Shown here piece after piece: positions 45,982 to 57,681 of a stretch of DNA of 64,000 nucleotides (within the stretch, counting starts at the first letter, position 1; each line of letters opens with the position of its first letter). The translations under genes were made by a program, and so were the position numbers. The notes below the pieces were generated by a model that did not search any database, was not told the DNA's origin, and saw nothing but the letters and a program-made list of their open reading frames with translations. This DNA is from Icerya purchasi. Its lineage: Eukaryota; Arthropoda; Insecta; Hemiptera; Monophlebidae. The DNA is taken from positions 29,078,183-29,142,182 of the forward strand of contig CM077116.1 in the NCBI GenBank assembly GCA_039619475.1, given 5' to 3'.

Positions 45982-46354
45982 TAGTGATGTGCGATTTCGA
46001 AATGTTTTTACAATCGAAACAATCAACAATCGTCAAAAAAAAAAAAAAAAAAACAAAAAAACAATCGAATGATTTTGATTCAAATGATTTTAATTTGAAT
46101 GATTTTGATTCGAATGATTTTGATTCGAATGATTTTAATTCGAATGATTTTGATTCGAATGATTTTTGATTCGAATGATTTTAATTCGAATGATTTTGAT
46201 TCGAATGATTTTAATTCGAATGACTGATGTGAATACGAATGAATTATACGAATGAAATAACATTTCGAATGCAACTGTGGAACAATCGAATGCATTCGAA
46301 GTTATCGAACAATCGAATAATTCGAATGAAACATTTCGAAGTTTCCCATCACTA
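45982..46354. mobile_element. hAT-like MITE, mirror of 26699-27071
   Basis: Identical by reflection, including the CATTCGAAT-type array. Confidence 0.7.
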
Positions 46355-46652
46355 GTCAGTACGCTTTTGTAACGATCGGAGAATAAAGAAAAAATTTTTG
46401 GAACCGTAGAAAATGAGAAATATACTTAGAGCGTTAGTGTGTACATGTAGGGCGTGGTTCCATAATAATGTATCGACTGGAATAGAAATTATAAGAATAT
46501 TAAGATCCTGTTTCAACGGTTTTGAAAGTGTTTGCATGCAACGTCACATATAGTGATGGTTGAAGCGAATGTGTTGAAATAAAAAAATAAAAAAAATCTT
46601 AGGCTAATTTTATAATAATTACGCCCTGAAAAATAAAAAAATACGTACGAAT

Positions 46653-47413
46653 GGAAAAAGAGGAAGAAGGGGGGTTTAGGTTAGTTTCTGGCTTTAAATA
46701 TTATACTTTGGTTAAATTCGGAATTTTTATACTTACACGCAGAATTTTGGAAAATCGCGGTATCGCGAAGTGTGCGGGAACGGCGCGTGCACCTTCTAAG
46801 TATGCTAGGAGGGCGAGCGGGGCTTAGGTTACTTTCCTGCTTTAAATATTATATTGAGGTTAATTTTTAAATGCATCGAATTATCGGAAATGCGGGGGAA
46901 CGGCGTGTGCGCTTTAGAGATATGCCAGGAGGGCGAGCAGGGGTTTGGTTAGTTTTCAGCTTTAAATATTACACTTGGGTCAATTTCGGAATTTTTATAC
47001 TTACACGTAGAATTTTGAAAAATCGCGGTATCGCGAACGATCGACAAGTGAGCGGGAACGGCGCGTGCGCCTTCTAAGTATGCTAGGAGGGCGAGCGGGG
47101 CTTAGGTTTCCTTCCTGCTTTAAATATTATATTGAGGTTAATTTTTAAACGTATCGAATTATCGGAAATGCGGAGGAACGGCGCGTGCGCGGGAACGGCG
47201 CGTGCGCTTTAGAGATATGCCAGGAGGGCGAGCAGGGGTTTGGTTAGTTTTCAGCTTTAAATATTACACTTGGGTTAATTTCGGAATTTTTATACTTACA
47301 CGTAGAATTTTGAAAAATCGCGGTATCGCTGTGGGCGGGAGGGAAGAGTGGGGACTTGGGTTAGTTTCGGGCTTTAAACATTATACTTGGGTTAATTTAT
47401 AATCGGTTCGGTT
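46653..47413. repeat. subterminal GC-rich tandem repeats, right arm
   Basis: Mirror of 25640-26400. Confidence 0.75.
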
Positions 47414-47452
47414 TATCGGAAACGAGCGGGACCTGTAGGGTGAAATTTGGAG

Positions 47453-47538
47453 GAAATTTGCAAAAAATGTGGAAAAATTTGAGGAAAATTGGGGGAAATT
47501 GGGGAAAATTGGGGGAAACTTGGGGGAAACTTGGGTGC
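47453..47538. repeat. subterminal G-rich mini-repeats, right arm
   Basis: Mirror of 25515-25600: variants of AAAATTGGGGG and GGGGAAACTTGGG. Confidence 0.6.
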
Positions 47539-47671
47539 ATTTTCAGCGTCGGAATAAAAAATTGGGTGAATTTTTGCCTCCCGAATAAAATACTTAGGTG
47601 ACTTTTCGCCTCCGGGACAGGAATTGGGGTTGTGACGTCAGACCTGCCAGAGTCGCCATTTATTCACTACT

Positions 47672-47700
47672 GTCAGTCCGAAAACTTTCGGTACGCACTG
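47672..47700 (+). mobile_element. 3' terminal repeat of the split mariner (begins with the GTCAGT TSD)
   Basis: GTCAGTCCGAAAACTTTCGG then TACGCACTG. The first six bases are the right target duplication of the Polinton-like element. It is the inverted partner of 24107-24135. The following base pair is TG, not TA, before a TA-rich tract, a one-base change from the expected mariner target. Confidence 0.85.
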
Positions 47701-48479
47701 TGTATATATACATATATATGTGTACCTATAGATCTGTGATAGTATATTAATTTTGGAAATATAGAAATATGTTTAATTATTTAAAAATTGTTAGTGCCAA
47801 AAGTGAAATCAGTGAAACTGAACTAATCATAAATGAAAACAAAGGGTGCAAAGAAGAGACTAAATAATTTAGACGCTAATTCTTTTTACTTAATATGAGA
47901 AGTAACTCTCCAATTATGTGTAATTATAGTTTTGCATTTGAAAAAATACATTCGTGACATGATTAACAAGTGCGAAATGTTTTTATCAGGCCGCAGAACA
48001 CACCAGCAACTATGTCATTCTAACTCCGAAAATGGAGTTTTTCTTTTTTATTGAAAGGGGAAGTAGAACCAGTCTTAAAGTGGAACCACCTCTGAAGTGG
48101 TTTGCGAATTTGTTCATTTAGTTGTTCATTCTGATACAAATCTTTATTAATCAATCCTTCGAATGCGTTGTGTGCTTTTTTTTGATCAAAAAAATTGTGG
48201 CAGTAAAACAAAAATAAATATCTATGTGTCGCTAGCGGCGGCAATATTGATTAATCCTTCCAATTTACAAGCAAAGAACGCAGATGATTTTATTCAAGAA
48301 AAAAAAGAAAGAAAGAAGAGCAATCTATCAATTTTCTCTAATTGCTGTGCGGTCCCTACTGGACTTTTACAGATTTCTGTTAGACTCCTATTAAATAGAC
48401 TCCTATTAATTAGATTTCCATTTATATTACGCTTTACTATCTTTTCTTAGCATGCCTCTTTCTAACATGAACCTTGCCT
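47701..48479. other. gene-free stretch
   Basis: A TA-rich tract at 47701-47720, then AT-rich DNA with only weak short ORFs. Confidence 0.45.
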
Positions 48480-49440
48480 CCCCTAAATCTCCGACCTTAT
48501 AATGGTTCTCTAGTAAACGTTAACTTATCTAATATCCTTACTTCTATCATAAATTCCATCTGCTATCGCGGTTTATTGCTGAATGGCCGCCTTGCTTTCC
48601 ATGATCAACTATCTTCACAATTTCTCTCTTAGACGACTAAAAATAAAAACAAAACAGGGAGGGAATCCTGCGACTTTCCTAATCCTTTGCAAATCCATAA
48701 TTTTTACTAAACTTGATTATTGTTCATTCATTTACGGTAATTCCTGCAAAACGCTCATTGAAAACAATGACACAGCAGATTCTGTTGGCCGCCTGCAATG
48801 GTCCATTTTATAGCTATTTTCCAGCTTTAGACTTAATTCTTCTTTCCTCAATCAATCATTCCAGACCTCGATGTCGAATAGATATACCTTTCCGCATTCC
48901 CTTCATACTTCATAATAATCAATGCTTACACGAAATTCATAAAACTAAAAATTCTCCTTCATGTTTATGCCTACCTCTTGAAAACGTAAAAGATTTTAAA
49001 TATTTAGGAATATATATCGATAGATCACTGAACTGGAAAATACAAGTTTTAAATTCGAAAATAAAACAGACAATTCCAGTTTTATATAAATTAAAGCAAG
49101 CGCTGTCTTATAAAATACTACGTATATACTACAATTCAATAATTATGTCTAGAATTCTTTATGGAATCTAAATATGGGGAGAGGCTAAGATAACGGAAAT
49201 CAATAAAATAGGTAAAATTCCAAAAAGGTGTCTGAAACTTACCTACTGGAAGCGAAGCGACTCGAAATCAACATGGTGGAAGGAAAATAATGAAATGTCT
49301 CCCAAGATGTATTACTACTATTACAGGTTACTCGAATTTAATAGCAACAATATAAAGTTACCAACTAGGCCAAAAACTACTCGAATAACAAGAAATGAAA
49401 ATAATATATATTATATATATCCTAGAGTGGCAAATCTTCT
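48480..49440 (+). pseudogene. two joined LINE RT C-terminal fragments
   Basis: The first part (about 48583-48850) reads PATFLILCKSIIFTKLDYCSFIYG, the thumb-like region after the RT of RNase H-bearing LINEs. The second (about 48860-49440) reads VKDFKYLGIYIDRSLNWK, IKQTIPVLYKLKQALSYK and MSRILYGI, then a stop, WGEAK and further decayed codons. It resembles the equivalent region of a CR1-like LINE such as that at 18-20 kb. The frames and family signatures differ, so this looks like one truncated insertion next to another. Both are dead. Confidence 0.6.
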
Positions 49441-49532
49441 TAATTAAAATAATAAGTAATATTCCCGATCACATTTTAGACGAAAACAGTATTGGTGTAT
49501 GGAAAAAGGAAGTAGTGAAATGGTTGAAGGAG

Positions 49533-49574
49533 CTAGACTCCATTCGCAATGCTAAAATTGATACTTTGCAACGC
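49533..49574 (+). repeat. 42-bp repeat, inverted partner at 51144-51185
   Basis: CTAGACTCCATTCGCAATGC followed by TAAAATTGATACTTTGCAACGC matches the reverse complement of 51144-51185 over all 42 bases. A weaker match continues on the 3' side (CACGATCG). See findings. Confidence 0.85.
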
Positions 49575-49645
49575 TTCACGATCGCATTGTTTTTATATAT
49601 AATACTATATTACAAAATTTTAGACCTAATTATGCAAGAGAAATA

Positions 49646-49740
49646 GTGGTCTAGTGGTAATGTATGCGAGTCTAATGCTTAAGGCATTCATTATTACATG
49701 CGTGTACTAGAGGTCAAAACCAACAGCGGAGTTATTTTTT
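49646..49740 (+). repeat. tRNA-like box A/box B segment, possible SINE head
   Basis: TGGTCTAGTGGTAATG fits a pol III box A as in Glu/Asp-type tRNAs. About 60 bases on, GAGGTCAAAACC is a poor box B. The segment does not fold as a complete tRNA by eye, so I call it tRNA-derived, tentatively. A T-run follows. Confidence 0.35.
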
Positions 49741-51143
49741 TATTTTAAAATATTTAAACAAATGTTACGTATTTTATATTAGAAAAATTTTCTTAATGTT
49801 ATAATAAATTATGTAGAGAGTATTAATAGTTGTTTTATTTTTAAACACGATGTGAAATATTTTTTATACACTTACTACTAACTTTAACTCAAAATTATTT
49901 AAAATAGATAGGTGCAAAATAAAAATTGTAAAAATAAAACTAGTTTATTATAATTATGTGAAAAAAAGCGAAGGTTTAAAAAAATATGTGAATTGGAGGT
50001 TAAAGCAAAACTATAATTTCAACCGAAGTAAACATAAATTTAATAATTATTTTCGGGAGAAAATGATTTTAAAAAAATTATTTACGTGAACAATTTCCAC
50101 AGAGATTAGCCGTCGGAACTCACATAACATTTTATTAAAATCGTCAATGCTTTGCGAGTTTTTATTTATTCCTTATCATAATTGTACATTTAATTAAAAT
50201 TTGCATAATTATGTTCTTACATATTTGCATATCTGAATATGTAATGATAATGTTTAAATAGACACAACTTTTAACTGAATGTAATTGTAAACATTATGTA
50301 AAGATCGTTTACCATTAAATTTTTTTAAAGCACCTTAATTACTTCCGAAATCCTGTGTCTCAGTTTGTATTACATTTTTCGATGTACTACACAAAATAAG
50401 TTCATAAATAATAGGCAACACTTTTTCTACGTTCGAGAGTATACATAATTATGGTTTCTGAGATTGTTGTTAGTTGAATAATTTGTTGTATTGCCGTAAG
50501 ATTTTTTCTGAACTTTATTTCCCTTTAATTCTTTATTTCATTTATTACCATTATTTCTGCTAATCATTATTATTACAAAATGCTTCTTAAAAAAATTCGT
50601 AACCATATTACGGGTATATTTAAATAATAACTGTAATGTTTTAACTATGCATTTATAAATCGACAACTTTGTTTTTAATATTCAAACCCCTATGATGTTC
50701 ATGATTTAAAAACCATTACATACCGCATGTAGAAGATAATTTCTGAAATGTTCATTGTTAGTCGCTTTTATAACTATTTTGTAAATAGAATCTTTCGCTC
50801 GATGGATTAATATTGTGTAATGTCCGAGCTTTTTCAAATTAAAGTTGAACTATAAAACTTTATTTTTATATCGATTACAATAGAAAGGGAGTAATGTAGT
50901 AGAATATATATCATACAGTATTCATAGTTGTGCTTTCGGATGCAATTAATATAACACTATGTAATACAAATATGGGGTACATCATACACTTTATAATGTA
51001 TTAGAACACTGAAATTCAAACTTCCATAGTTACAGCAAAACCGCCTAAATGTTAATTGTTGACAGTTTTAGGACATCAAGCGTACAGCTAACATCTACTG
51101 GCGCTGATATGGAAAGAAGCAAAAAAATTGGTACGATCGTGTC
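49741..51143. other. gene-free stretch
   Basis: AT-rich, between the two 42-bp inverted copies; no ORF with a motif. If the 42-mers are ends of one element, this is its body. Confidence 0.4.
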
Positions 51144-51185
51144 GCGTTGCAAAGTATCAATTTTAGCATTGCGAATGGAGTCTAG
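51144..51185 (-). repeat. 42-bp repeat, inverted partner of 49533-49574
   Basis: Perfect inverted match. On the minus strand it continues into GACACGATCGTACC and a CCATATCAGCGCCAGTAGAT stretch. Confidence 0.85.
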
Positions 51186-51892
51186 CGTTGAAGGAATAGT
51201 GTAAGGAATAAAAAACCAAACTAGGTTATAATTCTTTCCATTCAAATAATTCAGTTATGCAACTATTTGAATTTATATTTTCGCTACTGATGAAGATAAT
51301 CGAATGCAATAGGAGCCGACTGGTATTTTTTTTATTTTTTACGACGTTAGCAGATTATAAACGATTTTTTTGAGGCGTGCAAATACCATTGTCAGCAGTT
51401 CTGATTTGCCATTCCAATACAAAAATTTACTATCGGTGCATTGCAGTTTGCCCCAAAACAACCACATATAAAATTGTTTTCCCGCTGGTATTTTCTTCTA
51501 TTCGCCCCTCACCCTCGTGAAGTTTTTATTCGATGGTAAACCGAATACAAAATTTACGAATTGGCTTTATACGTCTCCCACGAATGACACGCACACAATT
51601 CAAGCAACTCTGTTTTGCGGTTTCAAAATATTCGGCATTGCCAAATAATCATCAGCGTTTCCCAGACCATATTTCTCATATATATTCCACCATCTGTAAT
51701 TATATTAGGGCTAAAATTCCATGGCGAAACGCGTGACATCATTATTAGTGTGCAATCTTATTCAGGAAGGATAAATATCGATGACGATATATTCGTTTTC
51801 TTTCTTGGCCCTGCTTGCGTCTTTTACCTATTTTTACTCGAATTGTGTTTTATTTCACTTTTTTTCCCGATTTTAATAAATCGCTCACTAAG
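51186..51892. other. gene-free stretch
   Basis: An ORF at 51533-51736 has no motif I recognise; it could be LINE-derived. Confidence 0.4.
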
Positions 51893-52116
51893 TACAATAA
51901 CGTCATAACTCAAAAAACGCTATTTCGCAGAAAATGCAAATTAACATTTCGATTTACTACAATTTGAACGGTGTACCTGTTCCAAAAGCAATGCTTATTT
52001 TGTCGAGTTTCTTATTTACAAATATGGCATTCTAACCTCTAACTGTACTCATAAAATGCATTCCAACTATACATATAACTCGAATTCGTTATTTTTTGAG
52101 TTATGACGTTATTGTA
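51893..52116. mobile_element. 224-bp MITE with 25-bp inverted ends
   Basis: TACAATAACGTCATAACTCA plus AAAAA at the left is matched in inverted orientation by the right end. The body is AT-rich and non-coding. TA may be the target, counted within the ends. It lies just before the 5' side of the next LINE fragment. Confidence 0.75.
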
Positions 52117-52129
52117 TTTAATTAGCGAA

Positions 52130-53501
52130 ATTATGTAAATATTATTTGAAACACTGTCAAAATGTGCCTTTCGTTTTCATATTTATTGCACTGCCATATC
52201 ACCTCTGTTCATCCGAAGATCTCATTTGGGTTATCGCTTTCTCGTCAAACGTTTTTCCACTTCCTCGTCAAATATCAGTACCTCTTATACATTTATCCTT
52301 CGTCGCTGCCGTTTTTCCTCCAATAAAATTCCTATACTATCTCATATATCGTTTCGGCTTTCTAAATTTTCCCCTTTTGTCATTCTTCATCACAAGCTTC
52401 CATTTTTTTCTTACGTCTATTCCAAATTGTTGAAACCACCAAATATCATCTTCATGCCATGCTTCCTTAAATCCTCTCTCTCTCATATGGTCAGTATGGA
52501 ATTTAATAATACAATAAATTCTCTATTCCGTGATCACTCTTTTTAATTTTTACTGACGGATCGAAGAGCCCGAGCGGAGTTGGGGCGGCATTCTTGTGCC
52601 CTCAGTTCTTTCATTCTCAGCCCTTTAGACTTCCGTCCTTTTGTTCCGTCTTTGCTGCGGAATCTGTTGCCATTCTAAAAGACATTATTTGTATTTCCTC
52701 TTCTGCAAGTCCTTCCAAATTCCTTATTGTTTCTGACTCTTTAAGTATTCTTCTAGCGCTATCTTCACCTTCCCTTTCTCCTTCCACTGATGCTATTATC
52801 CTTTCTATTCGTTCTCTTCTCCATGATCTATCCTCATCGACATCTACACAGATTGATTTTCTTTCGATTCCCGGACATTCGGGCATTAATGGAAATGTAG
52901 CCGTCGACCTTCTTGATAAAGCTGCTGTTTCCAATGGAAATTTTATTATCCAGCACACAAATTTTTCTTCCAACTAAATCCTGCCATCTTAGGCACTCTG
53001 TTTATGCTTCCCTTTTCGCTAATCCTAATTTCTTTTATCTCTTGATTAATCCTGTTCCTCCTCCTCGTCCTTGGTTCTATGAGTTCCTCAGTTTGCGTCG
53101 GTCCATAATTACTAAATTATCTCGCCTCCGTTTCTCGCACAGTCTCCTTCCTTCTTCACTAAATCGCTTTTCTTTGGCTGCATCTCATAATTATCCACTG
53201 GATCCTGAAGGTTCCCAGTATGTTTGTGATGCGAATTACGTACTCTTCGAGCGTTCTAGTTTATCTCGCGAGCGTGAGTTACTTTATTATCATCGTTTAA
53301 AGCTTGGTCTTCCTGCTCCTTTCAACGCCTCTTATGTTCTTTCTCTACCTATTCCCTCAGTTGTTCCTGTCCTAGAGGTCTTGATTCCATTGTCGGAAAA
53401 ATAAAAATATAATTTCTATTCTATTCCATGCGTCTATTCCACTTTGCTGGGCTAATGCTCTCTGGTAGCAACCCGAAGGGTGGTAAAAAAAAAAAAAAAA
53501 A
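52130..53501 (+). pseudogene. 5'-truncated LINE: RNase H and C-terminal region, poly(A)
   Basis: The best-preserved RNase H of the family. FTDGSKSPSGVGAAF (first Asp, about 52551) leads into an SVFAAESVAIL helix with Glu, FLIVSDSLSILLAL with Asp, and FLSIPGHSGINGN with His, followed by a degenerate AD motif (AVDLLDKAA). A frameshift near 52975 opens 52913-53404, with RLRFSHSLLPSSLNRF and CDANYVLFERSS. The last Cys/His residues are altered. The 3' end is a poly(A) at 53485-53501 after AACCCGAAGGGTGGT. Upstream of 52550 the remnant of the RT/linker region (SNKIPILSHISFRLSKFS) matches the 61.4-kb copy (IPILSLISRRPSYFSS). Confidence 0.75.
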
Positions 53502-54566
53502 GGGATATTTCCTTCAGTTGTTACATAATTGGCCATTTATAATAGCTAATCGGACAAAACTTGACCGACCTATCTTCATATCTTTATTATGTCACCACTA
53601 ACCGTACAATCGTTAAAGTACCCCGGACGTCGTTTTATGGAATATTTTTCGACATGTAATTTCTTCTCCGTTTTTTTTTTTTTTCATACATGCTATATTT
53701 CATTTCGTATATTCTTTTCCGAGTTTAGTTTAATCTGCATCTCTTTTTCGAGGAAGGCCAAAATGACCCGGCGGCATCTATCTAAATTACACCATAATAA
53801 CGTTTAAGATTTATTTGCCACTCCCCGTAATTTTGACTTCTGTATTGTACGTTTTTTTGTTTTTTTTTTTGGAATTCGATGTTTCTAGTTTGGCCGACAA
53901 TTTTTAATGAATCTGATGCAATTAGACTCGTTTTATTTTCCATACTTTTTTACATTCCCTAAGAGCCACGCTGACGGCATATAGTTCTACCATAAATATC
54001 GACCCAAAGAGCACATCGAGAATTGGAGTAAAAAGAAAACTATACTTGTCGTTAAGTTGCTATAAAAAAAGTAAATAAACTTTATGTTAAAAGTTTTCAT
54101 AGAAAAATTATATAAGAAAGTACAGTTGGACTTTACTTAGTTTATCGAGCAGTCAACTCTTCTATCTTTTATTTTAAAATAATTTGAAATTTTTCAGATA
54201 TTTTTGTCACTGTGTACAATTATTTTTAAACAAAAAATAAAATGCTATCGTGAAACGCTCGTTAATCTCTTAACTTTACATCATTTTGTACTTCCAAAGT
54301 GCATATAATATGAGTTTAATGACGCTTCCGATGATAAGATCTATCCCCGATGCTGTTTCCGACAACAACGAAGGATGGAAAAAACCGTTTACGAAGAAAC
54401 TTGAAAAGTATTACCTCTCGCGACTTATAGATGCAGTTCAATAAACAACATTGCCATTGTATTGGTAAACTGTTTGAGTTGTTTTATATCGGTAATCTCG
54501 ATTTCGAAAAAAAAAAAACAAAAAAAAAAAAAAGAAAAAGAAACGAATAAAAAGCGACGTTTTTAC
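53502..54566. other. gene-free stretch
   Basis: AT-rich with T- and A-runs; no supported feature. Confidence 0.45.
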
Positions 54567-54795
54567 CATAATACGGAAATAAGATTTCGCCGAGACGATT
54601 AAATGTATTCCGATTGGCCGTAGCGCTGAGGTAATCCAGTGTCAACTGGCTAATTAAACTTGTTGAAGATGAATCAATAAAATGGGATACCGTATGCGCT
54701 GTAATCGTTGTTGATTTGCATGCGGATTCATAGAAACACACTTTGGATTCCGCTTCAACGGTCTGTCGCGTTTGCGATTGAACCCCGTTATTCAT
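54567..54795 (-). CDS. possible exon of an unknown gene
   Basis: From an ATG at 54795 the minus strand is open with balanced codon use, unlike the flanks (MNNGVQSQTRQTVEAES, then a Ser/Thr-rich stretch and LTLDYLSATANRNTF). After FPYYG a donor-like GTAAAA occurs (54561-54566), beyond which the frame runs into T-rich low-complexity sequence. I therefore end the exon there. No domain is recognised. It could equally be a chance ORF in a somewhat GC-richer patch. Confidence 0.3.
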
Positions 54796-55600
54796 TTAGG
54801 TGTCCCAATTCGATGAACTCTCAAAGTGACCGTAACATTTGTCGAAAAAGAATTATTAAATTTTATGAAGGGTAAAACAGGTGCTCTTTCATCGGGTAAC
54901 TGGAAATAAACTTGTAATAGGTAAACAAGCGTTAAGAGAAGATGAGTTCATGAAGTTGCCACGCCTGTACAACGACGGTAATAAAACGACTTTTTAAACA
55001 CCGCAGTGGAGTACTTTTATTTAATTTTCCCGAAAATTTCCTGTCTAGTGTCGAAAACAAACATCACGAGTGTGTAACATCGCTGTCCAATTCATAAAAT
55101 GTTCGTAATGGGTTTCGCTCATTTGATGAATTCGGTAGAATTATTTGAAATTTTCAATATGTAGACAAAAACAATAAAAAAAAAAAAAGACTTAAATCTA
55201 GCATTGTCTCTGGTCGTACCTTCCAGGTAAAACAACTTTTTCGGCTCTGGAAATGTTTATGAAATAAAAATTTAACGAATTATTATTGTACTAAAAGAAA
55301 TTTTTGAATGGAAAGTTTTATAGCGTAAAAATATTTGTTCGAACAATTTATAAAATGTGCGTATAATGGTTTTTATTTATTCCCATGCATCGTATAATTC
55401 ATAAAGCTTTTATTTCCCTTCACTTATTCGTCTACCAATTCGACTTATTCAATTAGTGCTGTGTAATATTTTAAGTAATACCGAATTAGATACTAAATTA
55501 TTTATTTTACATTTGAATTTCTTTAGTTACACATGTACTACGTACATCATACCGAGTAATCAAAAGCCACCGTGCGTATTTTACAAATTTTTGACAAGTT
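54796..55600. other. gene-free stretch
   Basis: AT-rich, nothing supported. Confidence 0.45.
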
Positions 55601-55632
55601 CATGGTTTAATTTTTTGCTCATTTCGTGAAAT

Positions 55633-56600
55633 ATGCGATTTCGTGGTATTGTGACGACTTACGCCCTTTCTATATACTGTAGCTCGTATAGAACGTCTAC
55701 CATTTATAATCGTCTACAGCTGCACAGTTTTCGGGTTTTCAAATTTTTGAAAAAATGGAAAATTGAAATTATTTCAACTAAAACAGAAGCTATACTTTTT
55801 ACTCGTAGATATCCCATCCCTCCAAGGCAATTGATTATTAATGGCACCAGGACTAGCTAATCATGTTCGATATCTTGGTGTAATTCTAGATAAAAGATTA
55901 TCTTTTAAGGAACACTTAAAATACGCTGAAGCGAAAACAAATAGAACCATTGCAGCTTTGTACCCAATTATTAATCGGAGATCTTACTTAAACACCGCAA
56001 ACAAGCTTATTATCTATAAAAGTATTATTAGACCAATATTGGCTTATTCAGCTCCAGTTTGGTGCTCGATTTCAAACTCCGATTTTAATAAACTTCAGTT
56101 GCTGCAGAATAGATGTTGTCGGTGTATTTTAAACGTTCCCCGCTGGACTAAAATATATAATATGCACAACTGGTTACAATTGCCTTATGTAAAAGATTTT
56201 TTTTTTTTTTTCTTTTTTGCCACGCCAGTCGAAGATGACAACTATTGGCACTGCTGGCGGCCTATACTAAAAAGAAAAACAGAAAATCTGTAAACGATTT
56301 TATAATTAATACAGCAAAAAAATGTTTTCATGGCTGTTCCTACCATAGCAATATGCTTATCAGGAATATGGGCGATTATAATTCCGAGCAACTATCCGGG
56401 ATGTACATTTAAGCATCGTCGGATTAAACACAACTTAGATAGTTAGTGATACCTGTAGGCTATTAAGTAATGTTTTCAATGGTAACAATTGGTTGTAATT
56501 TTTGATTATTTTGGGTTTTTTGTTATACTTTTTTTTTGCTCATTGTATTTTTTGTATAGTATTTATATTTTTGTTAACAATACGTAAATGTTCTATTTTT
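55633..56600 (+). pseudogene. Jockey-like LINE, RT C-terminal region
   Basis: 55633-55860 gives the end of the palm (KFLKKWKIEIISTKTEAILF, the strand after the active site) and then, in the next frame, 55841-56293 gives VRYLGVILDKRLSFKEHLKY, LYPIINRRSYLN, RPILAYSAPVW and LQLLQNRCCRCILNVPRW. This is the standard Jockey thumb. A T-run at 56200-56215 breaks the frame; the natural end (NDFIINTAKKCF, a YNSEQL remnant) follows to about 56410, then a 3' UTR. Start and end of the copy are uncertain. Confidence 0.75.
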
Positions 56601-57629
56601 ATCACACTAATGTGATGCGGTTAAGTCTCTTTCGAGCTGGAACGCATTTTTGTTTATAAATACGGTATTACTGTACATACGTTCTGTTCTGTTCTGTACT
56701 AAACCTTTGCAGGTGTATCCTCAGAGATTCCTCGGCGAAATTTGGAATTTCGAAAAAAATTTATTTATTTTATTATTATTATTATTGTTATTATTATTGT
56801 TATTGTTATATATTATGGCGTTTCAGCCATAATAGGGTATAACCGGAATTTATAAAAATGATAAGGTATTAAGTATATCTTAAAAGCTCAGGATATTCTT
56901 GGAGTATGAGACAAGAGAGGACCGGTAATATGTAGTAGTAATAATAATAGTAATAACGGTAAAAATAAGTTTGTATATACGAATAATTAAATAAGTTTCT
57001 GGATAATTTGTATTTTAGATAATTTCTGGCTAGTCTGTAGTAGTACGTAAAATAAGTTTTATTTGAAAGGAATTAATTTATAATTTATTTTTTATAAAGA
57101 ATCCATTTTTAGAATCATTTATTATTTATTATTCATAAAAGTCCGTTAATGTATATAATAGAATTTGTTATATTTTGATTAATAATTATAATGAAATAAA
57201 AAATTAATTAAGAATAATAATTTGAACGATTGCAATGGCGATAAAAGAAAATTTGTAAAGCAGTTCCGGATTTAAAAATATTATTGGGGTCAACTTTTCA
57301 TTAATCGTTCACGGCGGCGATAGAAGAACAAGATCGTATTGAATTTGATTAATATTTGGAGAATCGAAGATTACGTAACAGCTAAAGTATCAGTAATATA
57401 TTGTATATCAGAAGTTATAAAATAATACCAGTTAGCGGAACCAGAAATAATATCAGCGTAGGATGTAGAATTGAAATACTTCAATATAACAGGCTAGAAA
57501 AAATAAATATATAATTTTTTTTTATGTATTGGTATAATTTAGTATTATAAATTAAATTATTGTAATTTGTATATTAATTGTGATTTTTTTTTTGTGGAGC
57601 TGCCAAATTTTTCGGATCTTTGGTTATAT

Positions 57630-57681
<52 letters not shown>

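Larger units (their letters stand above)
25382..47671. mobile_element. palindromic Polinton/Maverick-derived element, 22.3 kb
   Basis: Starts AGTAGTGAAT and ends ATTCACTACT, with a GTCAGT duplication on both sides. AG/CT termini and a 6-bp duplication are Polinton hallmarks. Inside are a Polinton-type polymerase B fragment and a decayed Maverick-type DUF8207-like gene. The terminal inverted repeats have grown to about 10.15 kb each, so nearly everything is present twice in mirror image. A 1.3-kb mariner sits in the short middle. I see no integrase, packaging ATPase, protease or capsid gene, so it is non-autonomous. The small number of arm differences suggests recent formation or ongoing gene conversion. 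Confidence 0.8.
37518..47671 (-). repeat. right arm of the giant inverted repeat (10,154 bp)
   Basis: Mirror image of 25382-35535. Differences found: 37534, 37544 and 37592, all within 75 bp of the inner end. Everything described for the left arm recurs here in reverse: subterminal repeats, tandem duplication, three MITEs, two intact genes. Confidence 0.9.

Noticed and set aside
25382..47671. The palindrome could be an assembly or library artefact (hairpin adapter read-through or inverted chimera).
   Set aside because: The right end is followed by the separate 3' repeat of the same mariner that flanks the left end, with a 6-bp duplication. An artefactual fold-back would give mirrored flanks, not this. 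The unique middle and three arm mismatches also argue against it. Loss of a longer middle during assembly cannot be excluded from sequence alone.
25382..47671. A retrovirus-like or LTR element, given the 4-6-bp duplication.
   Set aside because: The ends are inverted, not direct, repeats and begin AG, not TG; no gag or RT is present.
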